NCBI GenBank assembly: GCA_907163375.1
Contig: CAJQUW010007233.1
Coordinates: 124,001-188,000 of the forward strand
Direction: 5' to 3'
Origin: Prostheceraeus crozeri
Lineage: Eukaryota; Platyhelminthes; Polycladida; Euryleptidae
Length of the DNA: 64,000 nt
Position 1 is the stretch's first letter. The number at the start of each line of letters is the position of its first letter. Below the pieces are notes generated by a model that worked only from the letters and a program-made list of their open reading frames with translations, was not told the origin of the DNA and did not search any database. Of this stretch, positions 15,741 to 28,064 are shown one piece after another. The translations under genes and the position numbers were made by a program.

Positions 15741-17340
15741 CTTGTAACCGCTCTAACTTTTGAACGAAGACAGATAGGAACAAGCCGATTCTTTCACTGA
15801 ATTTGTCTCACTCTTAGCTTTCAAACGAGCTATTGCACGACAAAATCCGTCCACTAGAAGCCAAGATAGAAGCTAGCTGTCCAGAGGGGGGGGGGTCAGT
15901 GAAATTTGATGAAAAATGTTTTGGTGGCGGTCCCAGGTCGAAATTCCACACTTTGGAAAATTTTCAAAATTTTACCCATACAAAGCCACTCTGACACTTA
16001 GGATTTTTTCAGGTGAGCGAGCTCCGACCTAAAATCTTGTAACCGCTCTAACTTGTGAACGGCTGGTCCGATTGACTCGCAACAAAAGATGTTGTCGAGC
16101 AGTTTTTTCTCCTCTTTCAAACGAGTAGCTGTAAGACAAAATCCGTCCACTAGAACCAAAGTTAGAAGATTGCTGTCGGGGGGGGGGTCAGTGAAATTTG
16201 ATGAAAAATGTTTTGGTGGCGGTCCCAGGTCGAAATTCCACACTTTGGAAAATTTTCAAAATTTTACCCATACAAAGTCACTCTGACACTTAGGATTTTT
16301 TCAGGTGAGCGAGCTCCGACCTAAAATCTTGTAACCGCTCTAACTTTTGAACGGCTGGTCCGATTGACTCGCAACACAAAATGTTGTCGAGCAGTTTTTT
16401 CTCCTCTTTCAAACGAGTAGCTGTAAGACAAAATCCGTCCACTAGAACCAAAGTTAGAAGATTGCTGTCGGGGGGGGGTCAGTGAAATTTGATGAAAAAT
16501 GTTTTGGTGGCGGTCCCAGGTCGAAATTCCACACTTTGGAAAATTTTCAAAATTTTACCCATACAAAGTCACTCTGACACTTAGGATTTTTTCAGGTGAG
16601 CGAGCTCCGACCTAAAATCTTGTAACCGCTCTAACTTGTGAACGGCTGGTCCGATTGACTCGCAACAAAAAATGTTGTCGAGCAGTTTTTTCTCCTCTTT
16701 CAAACGAGTAGCTGTAAGACAAAATCCGTCCACTAGAACCAAAGTTAGAAGATTGCTGTCGGGGGGGGGGGTCAGTGAAATTTGATGAAAAATGTTTTGG
16801 TGGCGGTCCCAGGTCGAAATTCCACACTTTGGAAAATTTTCAAAATTTTACCCATACAAAGTCACTCTGACACTTAGGATTTTTTCAGGTGAGCGAGCTC
16901 CGACCTAAAATCTTGTAACCGCTCTAACTTGTGAACGGCTGGTCCGATTGACTCGCAACAAAAAATGTTGTCGAGCAGTTTTTTCTCCTCTTTCAAACGA
17001 GTAGCTGTAAGACAAAATCCGTCCACTAGAACCAAAGTTAGAAGATTGCTGTCGGGGGGGGGGGTCAGTGAAATTTGATGAAAAATGTTTTGGTGACGGT
17101 CCCAGGTCGAAATTCCACACTTTGGAAAATTTTCAAAATTTTACCCATACAAAGTCACTCTGACACTTAGGATTTTTTCAGGTGAGCGAGCTCCGACCTA
17201 AAATCTTGTAACCGCTCTAACTTTTGAACGAAGACAGATAGGAACAAGCCGATTCTTTCACTGAATTTGTCTCACTCTTAGCTTTCAAACGAGCTATCGC
17301 ACGACAAAATCCGTCCACTGGAAGCAAGCTGTCCAGGGGG
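15604..17340. repeat. Satellite array, ~292-bp unit with poly-G tracts
   Basis: Units beginning GTCAGTGAAATTTGATG start at 15,895, 16,187, 16,478, 16,771 and 17,064 (291-293 bp apart), preceded by a diverged first unit at 15,604. Inner units are almost identical; the first and last share a different central segment (GACAGATAGGAACAAGCC). Each unit ends in a run of seven or more G. Apparent short ORFs here are repeat artefacts. Confidence 0.92.
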
Positions 17341-17355
17341 GGGGACGTCAGCCGA

Positions 17356-17607
17356 AAATTTTTTCTCTCCGATTTCGCTGGAAACATCCTTCCTAACCCA
17401 AAATTTCACGTAGATTCCGAATCTGGCCTCCGTTTTCTCATCCGATGCTTCGTTTGGGCGCTACACACCAAAACGTCCCAAATTCTAACTCTGTCGTTTT
17501 TCGAAAAATGTTGAAAATTTTTTCTCACCGATTGCCTTGAAACTCACCCTACCGATGCAGAATTTCACGCTGAATCCGAATCTGACCTCCGTTTTCTCAT
17601 CCGACCA
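17356..17607. repeat. Diverged tandem pair, period ~157 bp
   Basis: GAAAATTTTTTCTC(T/A)CCGAT to CCTCCGTTTTCTCATCCGA occurs at about 17,356-17,455 and again at 17,513-17,607. Further on, 17,698-17,760 has a 23-bp GC-rich repeat (CGGTCGCCCACGTCAACC) in two to three copies, and two poly-G runs occur at about 17,787 and 17,850. No gene is supported. Confidence 0.6.
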
Positions 17608-17929
17608 CTCCTTCCACTCGAAACAAACCCATTTTACAACCCAACATTCAGCAGATTGCACCAAAAACATCACACACTATAGCCTCAAGACTAATCCTGG
17701 CGGTCGCCCACGTCAACCTAGACGGTCGCCCACGTCAACCAGGCGGTCGGACCAACTCACCCGAGTCTCACACTCTGTCGTTGCAGAGGGGGGGGGGACT
17801 CAGACACGAAGCACCACGGCGGCCGACCACGACACTCTGCCGAGCCAGAGGGGGGGGGACGCAGCGATGGCCGCCATCTTGCGCGGTCCAGAAGTGGAGT
17901 TTTGCTTACTACTAACAGCATCATAATGG

Positions 17930-19306
17930 CAAGGTTACGATAACACAAGAAATAATTGCATAGTGCCCACAGTAAAACGCAATTCACTGCTAATTGTAAT
18001 TACATGTACAACTAGTTGGTGTTCAGAAACTGGTTCTGACTTTTCAAGAGTCCTACTTTCCTAATTTGAATTAAAATAATTAATTTTCTTATTATGATAT
18101 CTATCGATATAAACACAATTATTATCTCCTACTGCTCATGATGTGCTGCTCTAGGTTGCTGTCGGAGATATTTCTGTGTGATTTTGAATTTAGTCACATT
18201 CTACAGTGGTACAACATTGAAGATAGCTACACAAAACCTATCATTCTGAAATTCTGCATAATTAGTCTGCATTAAATTCTGCATTTACTAAATAGCAGCA
18301 ATTAACATACTATTACATATTCTGTTGACTTATTATATAGCTTCAAGCTGCAACACCATCGAATATTAGCGGCAATTATTTTGCATGTCTATTGATCCAT
18401 ACTTTATCTCTTTTCATTCATGATTAATTGCAGATGCTTTGTAGATGTGATTGCAGATGCTATGGTGGATATCGATTCCTCTCTTCTGGTCATAACATCG
18501 ACAGCTACTAACCCCCTGAGACCTGAGGGGGGTACAATGGACCCCTTTTACAAATTCCTTGTTTACCTGCTGAAATCGATTTCAAATCATTAGAAAAGTT
18601 GATTTTAAGTCAAACAAAGATGCTTGCGTGAAGCAAGTCTATATAACTAATCCTTTCAGTGTCTTTCATCCTTCTCAGTAAACATATTCGAAAATGTGGT
18701 GTTTTTGTAATTTAACGACATTTAGCACAGTATCAGTTGTACGAAGAGTCGATTTTACGATGTTTGCTGTCGCCATGTAACCTCAGATAGTTGATTTTAA
18801 TGAAATTGAGTTATTCCATGCAGGATAAACCCCTCCAATTATCCTTTTTTTCAAATTTATCCATGCCAATCGAAAATAGGCCTAAGCTGAGCCATAATTG
18901 CTGCATTTTAAGACCCTCAAAACACTTGTGGAGATCTCAAACTCATCAATTATTGCTATGAAAACTTTGCCAAGAGTCTCTTTTTAGTGTTTGTCATGTA
19001 GTCCAACCAGTCATGCACGATCATGTACGGAAACAAAATATTCACATTTTGCGATCTTCTAACGTAACGCACATAAACGAACATGATGTAAACATTGAAT
19101 AAATGAATTTCACTCATTATGGGCCATCGTGGACATGCACAAAATCATTTTTCATCTGATAGTAAAAATTTTGTTAAGGGAATTTCTACACCCTCTGAGA
19201 CCTGAGGTGTGTCCGTTGCACCCCCTGGGCCAATCTATCATACTCCTACTGATTCAATTGAAATGGAATAACACATGCATCAAAAATGATGATTTTACAT
19301 GACTAT
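17930..19306. other. Unannotated AT-rich interval
   Basis: No coding or clear repeat signal. A CTGAGACCTGAGG word with flanking pyrimidine-rich text appears at about 18,516 and again at 19,195. Probably host non-coding DNA between the two Polintons. Confidence 0.4.
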
Positions 19307-19912
19307 AGTAATGGGCAAAAGACCGTTCCAGGCCACCTAAAATTCAAAAAAATAGTATCTTTAAAAACGACATAAATTCATGAATTTAGTCCCTTTTTCA
19401 GGTTTTTAAGACCTAAATACATGAATTTAGACCGTTCCAGGCCACCATAAAATTCAAAAAAATAGTATCTTTAAAAACGACATAAATTCATGAATTTAGA
19501 CCCTTTTTCAGGTTTTTAAGACCTAAATACATGGATTTAGTCCATTCAAAAAGTACCATTTTTTCAAAAATGGTACTTTTTAAAAACGACATAAATTCAT
19601 GAATTTGAACCCTTTTTCAGGTTATGAAGACCTAAATTCACAAATTTGGGCGTTTTTAAAAATACCCTATTTTTCAAATTTTTCAAAATCTCAAAATTTG
19701 AGAATTACAATTTTCACCCTCGCTTAAATCATGACCGTTCCAGGACACCGAAAAAATCATAAAAGTTAAGATTTTCAAAATTTGAGAATTACAATTTTCA
19801 CCCCCCGCCAAAATCATGACCGTTCCAGGACACCGAAAATTAGTATTTTTAAAAACGTCTTTTAAATCCATTTTTCAGGTTTTTAAAATATATCATGTGA
19901 CTAAAAATATTT
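19307..19912 (+). repeat. Polinton B1 left terminal inverted repeat
   Basis: About 606 bp matching the reverse complement of 37,438-38,178. It contains two copies of a ~109-bp subrepeat (GACCGTTCCAGGCCACC at 19,321 and 19,430) and many alternating 'AAATTCATGAATTT' and 'TTTTTCAGGTTTTTAAGACCT' blocks. Confidence 0.95.
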
Positions 19913-19920
19913 CTTTAAAA

Positions 19921-20649
19921 ATGGAAGAAACAAAAGTGGAAGGAACTTTAGAAATGGAAGGAACCTCAAGAATATATCCTTCGTTATCATATGAACGTAG
20001 TTCTACTTTAATGGACATTGAAAAGATTAACATTGAAAAAATGAATAAAGAAAAACACAAAGATAGAGTTAGGTATATGAAAGATAAGGAATCTCAATTA
20101 TTATTAAGATTAGAGCATTATAAAAAATTAAGAAAGAGATGGACTAAAGTTAAGAATGTAACACAAGGAATTGGCATATTCTTAACAATAAGTTTAGGTG
20201 CTTTGACAATTGTTATATCTTCAGGTGTTTTAGTAATTCCAGTAGTTGCTACAGCTTTAACAGGTACGGGTGTTTTTGCAAACTCACTTGTTACAATGTT
20301 AGATAAATCTTTAATAACTAAGAAACGAAAATCATTAAAAACTAAGCATTTACATATTAAAGAAGTCTATGATAAACTACATTACTACTTTCAAAGAGTA
20401 TGTGATGATAATGTTATTACGTTAGATGAGATTGAAAAATTTGATCAAATAGCTAATGAAGTAAATCAAATATCATTTCAATCACAGACAGAAAAAGTTG
20501 ATGATAAAAATAAAAAGGATGGCAAAATTTCTAGTGATGCTAAAATTTCTAATGAAGAAAATGACAAATTTTTTTTAGAAGAGCTAAAAACTTTAAGCGA
20601 AAATTTAAGCAAAACTTTATTAAACAAAACTTTATTAAACAAAACTTAA
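19921..20649 (+). CDS. Membrane protein with coiled coil, unknown (Polinton B first gene)
   Basis: From MEETKVEGT (preceded by TTTAAAAATG) this is 242 residues. The N-terminus carries short KVEGT/EMEGT repeats; residues ~45-85 are charged and helical; residues ~88-125 form a strongly hydrophobic double span (GIGIFLTISLGALTIVI, then VLVIPVVATALTGTG). The C-terminal half is helical and Lys/Asp-rich and ends with a direct LLNKT repeat. The same gene starts Polinton B2 at 63,638 with a longer N-terminal repeat. It begins 9 bp inside the left terminal repeat. Possible roles (envelope or membrane remodelling) are guesses. Confidence 0.6.
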   Translation: MEETKVEGTLEMEGTSRIYPSLSYERSSTLMDIEKINIEKMNKEKHKDRVRYMKDKESQLLLRLEHYKKLRKRWTKVKNVTQGIGIFLTISLGALTIVISSGVLVIPVVATALTGTGVFANSLVTMLDKSLITKKRKSLKTKHLHIKEVYDKLHYYFQRVCDDNVITLDEIEKFDQIANEVNQISFQSQTEKVDDKNKKDGKISSDAKISNEENDKFFLEELKTLSENLSKTLLNKTLLNKT

Positions 20650-20770
20650 AATGAGAAAACTTTAAACGAAAAGATGTCAAACAACAAAGCAATAAAAAAA
20701 TAATTTGTTCAGTAAAATGTTTTTGCTGTATTCCAATGTTACCTCAAAATTCAAATATTATATTTTAAAA

Positions 20771-21592
20771 ATGGATAAAATTAGAGCTGATAATTTTAAA
20801 AGAATAAAACAATTAGAAGAGTTAATAAAACAAAGAAATATTATGAAAGAAAATCATCTTCAACATAGAATGATAAAAGCTGGTATTCAATCTGATATGT
20901 TTGAAAAAATGCAGCAAACCGAGCAAGTAAAAACTGATTTTGAGAAAACTATGAAACCATTTAAAACTCTTGAAAAAGAAAGTACAAATAATGATAAACA
21001 AATTGATATAACAGATCCAGAGCACAAAACTATATTAGATGACTATGGATTACTAGAATCAAACATTAATAAGAAATTACCAAAATCTATGCAATTTGAA
21101 CATTCTATCTCATTTATAGATGGAAAAACAATACCTAGATTTTATCTCGGACAAAAAGAAATATTTCCACAACCTTTTCGAGGTATAATTTTTTCACCAG
21201 ATAAATCTCCTTTTAATTTAGATAGAAATTTTGTTAATCTTTTAAGAGGAGCAGATTTAAATAATTATGCTGTAGAAGATCTCATAAAATATAAAGCTAT
21301 GTTAGACAGAGTTGGTGCAGTAAAATCTCTTAGACGTTATAAACAATTAGAAAATTTATTATCAACGGGAGTTAAAGTAGGGAAAGGTTTATCTGAAAAA
21401 CAGAAAACTGAAACAACTGTACTTTTACCAGATGATCCACAAGAATTACTAAATAGATTAAATATTTTAATATCTGCAATAAAAGAAGGACATAATTCTA
21501 GTTTCAATGAAATTCATGCTATATTGAAAAGACTGTTAGAAAAGAAGATTCTAAATGAAGAGGATTATAAAAGCATAACCGGACATCTCTGA
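20771..21592 (+). CDS. Conserved Polinton-type protein, unknown
   Basis: From MDKIRADNFKRIKQ (preceded by TTTTAAAAATG) this is 273 residues. A helical N-terminus (~90 residues) is followed by a more conserved-looking centre: FIDGKTIPRFYLGQKEIFP, then FSPDKSPFNLDRNF and NLLRGADLNNYAVEDL. Helices make up the C-terminus. No known domain is recognised. A double GC-rich hairpin (21,581-21,613) overlaps its stop. It lies between the membrane protein and the penton-like gene. Confidence 0.5.
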   Translation: MDKIRADNFKRIKQLEELIKQRNIMKENHLQHRMIKAGIQSDMFEKMQQTEQVKTDFEKTMKPFKTLEKESTNNDKQIDITDPEHKTILDDYGLLESNINKKLPKSMQFEHSISFIDGKTIPRFYLGQKEIFPQPFRGIIFSPDKSPFNLDRNFVNLLRGADLNNYAVEDLIKYKAMLDRVGAVKSLRRYKQLENLLSTGVKVGKGLSEKQKTETTVLLPDDPQELLNRLNILISAIKEGHNSSFNEIHAILKRLLEKKILNEEDYKSITGHL

Positions 21593-21613
21593 TGTCCTCC
21601 AGGGCTTCGCCCG
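21581..21613. repeat. Double-hairpin microelement
   Basis: GGACATCTCTGATGTCC followed by GGGCTTCGCCC: two adjacent GC-rich hairpins at the end of the 273-residue gene. Confidence 0.8.
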
Positions 21614-21695
21614 TAGCTGAAATATGTTGTTGTTTTTAATTTTTTATAAAAAAATATTTCATAAAAAAATATTTATTTAATTTTTTAGTTTAAAA

Positions 21696-22484
21696 ATGTG
21701 TTCAGCAGATTTAGACAAAATTAATAATCATTTAGAAAATTTGATAGAGATTTTGGGTTCATCAAAATTTAGTACGACGTTAAAAATTATAACAACTACT
21801 TCATCACACACTTGTAATTTAGAACCCATTCTACATTTGGAACAAAATAAAAATTATCAAATTGCATTGACTAGTTTCTCTACATTTAACACTATTCAAA
21901 ACGTTATCAAAGATGTGAATGATCAATTTAGATATTCTACTGATAAAGACAAAATATGGAAAATACTAACTTTTCTTCCTGGTTCTTACGAAGTTGAAAC
22001 AATATCAAATGAAATTAAGAGACATTTAGGTATATCATTCAAAGATAAGAAACAATTACATTTTGCAGTTGAACCGGCAGTTAATAAATTTTCTCTTACT
22101 TTAGACGAAAATCATCAAGTTGATTTTAATCATGATAGATCATTGTCAAAGCTATTAGGATTTAATAAACAAACCTATAGTCAAGGTTATCATTTAGGTG
22201 AGAAGATTCCAAAAATAACTGAAATAAATTCAATTGTTGTACATTGTGACATTATTGAAGGAGGATATATAAATGGTAAATTGTCAAATTTAATATTCAG
22301 TTTTCCAGCTTTTACTGTACCCATTGGTTATAGATTAAATGTAATTCCACAAACATTAATATATTTTCCTATTACAAGAAAAACTATTAACAACATTGGC
22401 ATTAGAATCACTGATGAGAAAGGACAAGAAATACATTTTGGAGGTGAAGAGATTATGATAGATCTTTTGGTTCGGGAGGTATAA
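21696..22484 (+). CDS. Penton/minor-capsid-like protein
   Basis: A 262-residue, beta-rich protein starting at the ATG after TTTAAAAATG. It has the pattern common in Polinton-associated proteins: LTSFSTFNTIQNV, then FLPGSYEVETISNEIKRHL, KFSLTLDENHQVDFNHDRS and LLGFNKQ, then IVVHCDIIEGGYINGK. The 'PGSYE...I' and 'LSKLLGF' segments also resemble the C-terminal halves of the paralogues at 3690 and 5127, suggesting a shared structural role. Vertex or minor capsid function is an inference. Confidence 0.55.
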   Translation: MCSADLDKINNHLENLIEILGSSKFSTTLKIITTTSSHTCNLEPILHLEQNKNYQIALTSFSTFNTIQNVIKDVNDQFRYSTDKDKIWKILTFLPGSYEVETISNEIKRHLGISFKDKKQLHFAVEPAVNKFSLTLDENHQVDFNHDRSLSKLLGFNKQTYSQGYHLGEKIPKITEINSIVVHCDIIEGGYINGKLSNLIFSFPAFTVPIGYRLNVIPQTLIYFPITRKTINNIGIRITDEKGQEIHFGGEEIMIDLLVREV

Positions 22485-22570
22485 ACTCCCACGCGAAGCT
22501 AGAGAAGTTTAATTTTCTTCTTCTTCTTTAAAAACAAAAATAAAATAAAAATAAATTTTTTTATTAAAAA

Positions 22571-23338
22571 ATGAGTGAACTACCTCCATTAAATTAAAAA
22601 AAACTTAAATTTAATCATCATCCAAATTTATCTAATAAAGTTTTGTCAGTTATTTGTGGAAGATCAGGTTGCGGAAAAACGTATCTATTATTTAAAATTT
22701 TAACGACTCCAAATTTTTTGGATTATAACAATCTTATAATTTATACAACAACGGCAGAACAACCCGTCTATCAATTTTTAAAATATGGATTTGAAAATAA
22801 TCTTAAAAAAACAGCAATTGCTTCATTATTCAAAGAATATGAAAAATCTGAAGATGAAGAAGAAATAAGTTCGTGGTGTGAAGAAGCAGCAAAAAATAAT
22901 CAGTTAGTAGAATCTAATAAAAATAACCATATAAAGATACAATTAATAGATGATAGTGGTAATATGCAAGATCCTAGTAAACTAGATAAAACAATGAAAC
23001 ATTGTGTAATTTTTGATGATTGCGTTAATGATAGAAATCAGTCAGTTCAGAGAAATTATTTCACAAGAGGTAGACATAATAACTGTAGTGTATTTTATTT
23101 AACACAAAGTATGTATTCATTAGACGGAAGTGTTATTAGAAAGAATGCAAATATATTTATACTATTTGAAATAAATGCAAGAAACTTAAGTGATTTGTTA
23201 AGAGATTTATGCGTAAGAAATAAAGATGAATTTAAACAATCGTGTAATAATGCTTGGTCAAAAGATTATGGCTTCATTACAATTAATATTGATAAAAAAA
23301 TTCATGAAAGAGTTATCGAAAATATTTTCGCGGAGTGA
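22571..23338 (+). CDS. Packaging ATPase (FtsK/HerA type)
   Basis: Walker A is GRSGCGKT and Walker B is HCVIFDDCV; a downstream sensor-like FYLTQS segment and the RGRHNNCSV stretch fit the FtsK/HerA packaging ATPase family found in Polintons, virophages and giant viruses. It pumps DNA into the capsid. The open frame covers about 231 residues from 22,643; the A-rich start context lies near 22,571. It appears to have about one break near its beginning. It lies between the penton-like gene and the opposing PolB gene. Confidence 0.9.
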
Positions 23339-23419
23339 TAAAAATATACAAATATAGTGTTACAATATTTTTTTTATTTTATGTATATATCAAATTTGTC
23401 TATCTTAGAAATTAGAAAA

Positions 23420-26400
23420 TTAAAAAGGTTCAGTAGTTATTCCATCAGGTAAAATTTTTCTTTTATCATCAAATGGATCTAATGCTAATTTATGTTCTTC
23501 TTTTAAATACATGTTATGTTTTTTTGAATTAAGTCTATAATTACATGCTGTTTTTATTTCATTATTAAATAATACATTTTTATAATCTTGAAATGTTATT
23601 TGATTAGCCACTGATGCCTTTGAAATTCCTTTTAATGTTTTATGTGTTTTAATATTCTTAGTTGTATCATAACAGTAACATTTAGATTTTAAAATTATAG
23701 CTTCTGTTATGAAATCATCATTTCCTTCTAATTCATCTTTTACTTTACATAAATCAGAAGGATGAATGATATCTTTTATTTTATCTATTTCTTCATCAAG
23801 TGTAGAATTATACGGTATTGTTAATTCTAAGAAAACAGAATCGGTATCTGTAAAGTGTAATTTATAGTTTTTGCCATAAGCAGGTGCTAAATAATCATAT
23901 ATAAATCTATACATAAATAGTTTAGCTAATTCTAATATAGTGAAACCAATAAAATTAAACTTATCATGTTTTACGCTAATTCGACGTAAATGTACAGCAC
24001 ATAGTTCATCACTAAATCTAGTAGTTCTTTTATATGTAGGTTTCCTTGTTAAATTTTGAAACCTATCTTTATCATAAACTATTTCAATATTTTGTCTATT
24101 ACGCACATTTTCTAAAGTCTTACCATAAAATGCATTATTCATTAATTTGAAGAACACGTTTCCAAAATCATCTTTATTTCTTTTAGCTATTTTACGTTTT
24201 TCAATATTGAACTCTATATAATCTTTTAACCATTTAGATTTTCTATACTCTAGTTTTCGATGTATTTTGGTGAGAATCATTCCATGATCTAAATACCAAT
24301 CTAGCATTCTTCCTTCAACAACATACTTTCCTTTATTGCTTTGTGTTAACATAAGTTTTTTTGTTGGTCTGTATTTCTTAGGAATTAAAGATTTTTGATA
24401 ATCTGAAAAATCTTCTATATTAGGAATTTTGTTTTCGGGACAGAAAGGATAATATTTTGTTTTATCTTTTATTTCATCAGGGTATACTAAATCAACTTCA
24501 TATATATAACCATGATTATAATTTCCATCATATGTTTTTTGATAAACAAGATTATTACACCATGTCATTTCACCTGTTGGTAATTCTTGTACGAGTATCA
24601 TGCAAGAAGAATATAAGCTATTAAAATCATAATATAACAAATAGTTTTCTCTCATGAATTCATCAATTGCTTTTTCACGTTCTACTCCTTCTCGTTTCGT
24701 TCGAAAAATTTCTAATATTTTTTCTTTTTCTTCTGGAGATAAAGGTTTCATTATTCCATATTCTTGTGGATTTACTTTCTTATTATAACATTTAACATAT
24801 CTATTACCTAAAACTGATGAAACTCCACCTCTAATTCCAGATTCAAAAAATAATAATTTATCATATGTATTTTCTTTATAATGTTTAAGTTTAACATTTG
24901 TATGTTTTAATCCTGCTAGCCATGTTAAACCTGGTGTAGAATAACAATAACATGGATCTATTCCGTAATATTCTAAACACATATCACGAAAGTTTTCAAA
25001 AAGATCAGCTAGTATTAATACATCTATCTGAAGATATTTCATTGTATAATCATACATTGTTTTACAATTTAACTCTCTCCAATTTTTTTCAGCTTCTGCA
25101 TAGTCTTCGTCAGATAATTTTGATTGTTTTAATGTTGATTTAAATTTATTTATTGGAGGAAGTTGTTTTTCTTCCATAATTTTATTCACAGAATTAAAAT
25201 CAGTCTTCGACTGTGAACCACAGGTTTTATCTCCAGTTATATCAGTCTTCGACTGTGAGCCGCAGGCTATATACTCATACGGAAATATGCCTTTTAAAGG
25301 TTTTAAATTATATTTATTTAATATTTTACATTGTTCAGATTTCAAAGTTTTTCCCATAACATCTAATGAATAAGGAGTAAAAAATCTAAATGCATCTAAA
25401 ATTCTAATACAACCTAATTGCATTGAAAAATATTCTTCTTCTGTTTTACATAGTACATTTATTTGTTGTTGTTGTAATTTTTCAGATGAAAATAAATCTT
25501 TCATTACTAGATGGAAATCATATTTAGAACCATTATAGAAATATAAAGGAACAAAGTTATATTTAAATTTATTAGCATTAAGATTACAAGAATTATGTGC
25601 TGCACCTCTATATAATCCATTTAGATGATCATGATCTTTTACCTTGACGGCAGAGCCGTCGCTTCGCCTATCAAGATATCTACCTTTGCCATTTTTATAA
25701 TTTTTTGTAAATTCTCTTCCACAGTAATAACATTTTGTTTCATTAATAAAATTTAATTTTTCTTTTTCTGTTAATGGCATCATTGGAATATTTGTTTCAA
25801 GCAATTGTGAAAAACGTCCTTGTAATTCTTCTACTTTCTTTGTAAACATTTCTGAACTATCTTCACCATAGTATTGTAAATATTCTGATTTAAATAATTC
25901 AGGATAATTTGAATGAATGTACATTCCCCAACATAATGGTTTTTGTTCAAATAAATATTTTTCTTTACTTTGTTCAGCTGAACTTTTTCCAGGTGCACTT
26001 TTTTCAGAATTAAAACCGAAGGTTCTAGGGCTTGGCCCGTACCATTTTCAGAATTATAATTTTCAGAATCGGGTGAAGCCCTGGAACTTTCCGTTCGATT
26101 TTGTGTCATATTAACATTATATGCTTCAAAATCACAATAAATAGTAAAGGGTACTTTATTTTTAAAATACCATTTATTATATTCTAAATAATCATCTTTT
26201 GGAAATGTGTTTCTGACTGCTTCATTTTGTTGACAATTCTCCAAATGTCTATTCATTTCTTCTAAAGTTCTAAAACTTGTCATACATTGAAGACAAGGAA
26301 AATTTTTATTATCTGAAGTTTTTGTAAATATAGAAACATCTTTACACAATATAAAATGACCCTGATAATATAATATATTCGCTTGTGCTGGTTGTTTTGA

Positions 26401-28064
26401 CTGTTCTAATTTTACAAATTCATCTTTATATATTTCATGTGTTTCATTAATTTCTTTTGTAATATTAAATGTATTTTGATGATAATTTTGATTTAATATT
26501 TGTAGCTGATAAATATATTCTTTATCATATTGTTCTTTATATTGTTGTAGACATTTTTTTAAACATTCATTTAATCGGAGCGAAGCTCCTCTGGCTTTAG
26601 CCGATTCTTTATTTTCTTCATTATTTAATTCTTTATTATTTTCTTCATTTAATTTTTGAATCGTTTCTATCTTATTTTGATATTTATGGTGATATTCTTG
26701 TAGTAACATTTTTGTTTGTTGTTGATAATCTATTTTACATTTTTGTAAACTTTTATTTAAATTTTCTAATTTTTGTTGATATTCTGAAGATAAAGATGAA
26801 TATTTGTAATTATAATCATCAGTACGTCCTTTATAATTATTATGATTAATCATTATTGGTGATAGTGTTTTAACAAGTTCAAATTTTTCAGTACATATTA
26901 TATTTCCTTGGTAAAAAATATTATGATGCATGTAATTTCCTCTATCATTATATACTATTTCTGATTGACATAAATTTTTATTATTCAAATAAAATTTTTT
27001 TGAATCTGAGTAAAGTGGAATAATTTTACCAATAGAAACATAATTCACATTTAATTCAAAAACATTTACTTCTATTAAATTTTTATTCTTTTTATGAAAC
27101 TTTATTAATCTATTATAATCATATGGAAATTCATCTAAGCCATCAGAAAGATCAAATTCATTTATGTATTCTTCTTTATTATAATGACTTAGTCTTTCTT
27201 TATGATATTCTGCAGGATGTAAATGTGCTATAATACTCCACAGAAAACAATAATCATCTTCATTTTTTATGTTGATTATTTGTGGTGAACTGAAAGGTAA
27301 AGAAACATAACTACCACCAGTATTATTTTTATATTTATCAATTACTATTTTCTTAGATAGTATTTTAACAAATCTCCAACCAGATTCACGTAACTGGGCT
27401 TCAATTATACAATTTTCTAATTTAAGTATCATCGATTCAAATATGGGTTGTATATCATTTACATTATGAATTTCTTGTGAATTTGTAAAATGTCCTTGTA
27501 TTATTTCTTCAGGAATTCCATCAGGTCCATTTTTTGTATAAAGTACTTCTACATTCATATAACATTTGAAAGATTTCTTAAATATATTATAAAAGTTGGT
27601 TAGAATATCAGAAAAAGTTTTATCGGTTTCATTATATTCAACGGGCGAAGCCCTGGAAGACATCTCCGATGTCCCGCGAACAGACTGATTAAATAAATAT
27701 TTTATATCTGTTACGGCTTCATCAAATTCATCTATTTCGTTAAATTCATCAGTATCACTAAATAAATATCTTCCATCTGGTACGGGCGAAGCCCTAGAAC
27801 CTTCGATGTTTGTATGGTCTCATCTTCACTATTAAAAACTTTTTTATATTCCGAATGTGAATAATCATCAAACATTTTTTTAACTTTTATATCAGTAGGC
27901 AATGTTTCTAGATAGTTTTTATAACTATTTAATTTTAATATATTTCCTTCATCAACTCGTTCTACATTTTGTAAATGCAATTTACTATTTAAATGAGATT
28001 GATAACTTCTTTTTGTTTGCAACTTTTTTTTACATAAGACACAATAAAACTTGGTATTTTCCAT
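23420..28064 (-). CDS. Protein-primed family B DNA polymerase, broken
   Basis: Coding signal for one large PolB runs leftward over 4.6 kb. Near the N-terminal side are C2H2-type fingers (CVLCKKKLQTKRSYQSHL and CLQCMTSFRTLEEMNRHL) and a coiled-coil stretch. Exo I is YCDFEAYN, Exo II YNGSKYDFHLV, Exo III YLQIDVLILADLF; a Cys4/His endonuclease-VII-like motif (CYYCGREF, then KDHDHLNGLYRG) lies between. Motif A is YDFNSLYSS, motif B MNNAFYGKTLEN, motif C FTDTDSVFLEL. The gene is broken (about two breaks). Several GC-rich hairpin elements sit inside it, some adding SRASP-like peptides. It corresponds to the PolB of Polinton A but is clearly diverged. Confidence 0.93.
25196..25268. repeat. Duplicated hairpin insert within PolB
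   Basis: Two copies of CAGTCTTCGACTGTGA(A/G)CC(A/G)CAGG, each with a CAGTC-TTC-GACTG hairpin, 50 bp apart. In the protein this gives a repeated CGSQSKTD. Confidence 0.75.
25647..25661. repeat. Hairpin insert within the zinc motif of PolB
   Basis: GACGGCAGAGCCGTC, a 6-bp-stem hairpin, lies between the Cys pair and the DHDH segment of the endonuclease-VII-like motif and adds RRSDGSAVK. Confidence 0.7.
26014..26098. repeat. Two inverted double-hairpin microelements in PolB
   Basis: One at 26,014-26,040 and a second in opposite orientation at 26,070-26,098, separated by TTTTCAGAATTATAA-type repeats. The second encodes ESSRASPDSEN on the minus strand. Confidence 0.75.
26577..26602. repeat. Double-hairpin microelement in PolB
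   Basis: GGAGCGAAGCTCC followed by GGCTTTAGCC, two small hairpins; in frame as KARGASLRL on the minus strand. Confidence 0.75.
27642..27679. repeat. Double-hairpin microelement near the PolB N-terminal side
   Basis: CGGGCGAAGCCC followed by GACATCTCCGATGTC. It contains the peptide SSRASP on the minus strand. A related copy is at 27,782-27,808. Confidence 0.75.

Noticed and set aside
15998-17120. Short minus-strand ORFs repeating in the satellite
   Set aside because: Same frame copied with each satellite unit; no protein character.
17537-17987. Open frames in GC-rich repeats at 17,500-18,000
   Set aside because: They cross short tandem repeats and poly-G runs, with no homology or start signal.
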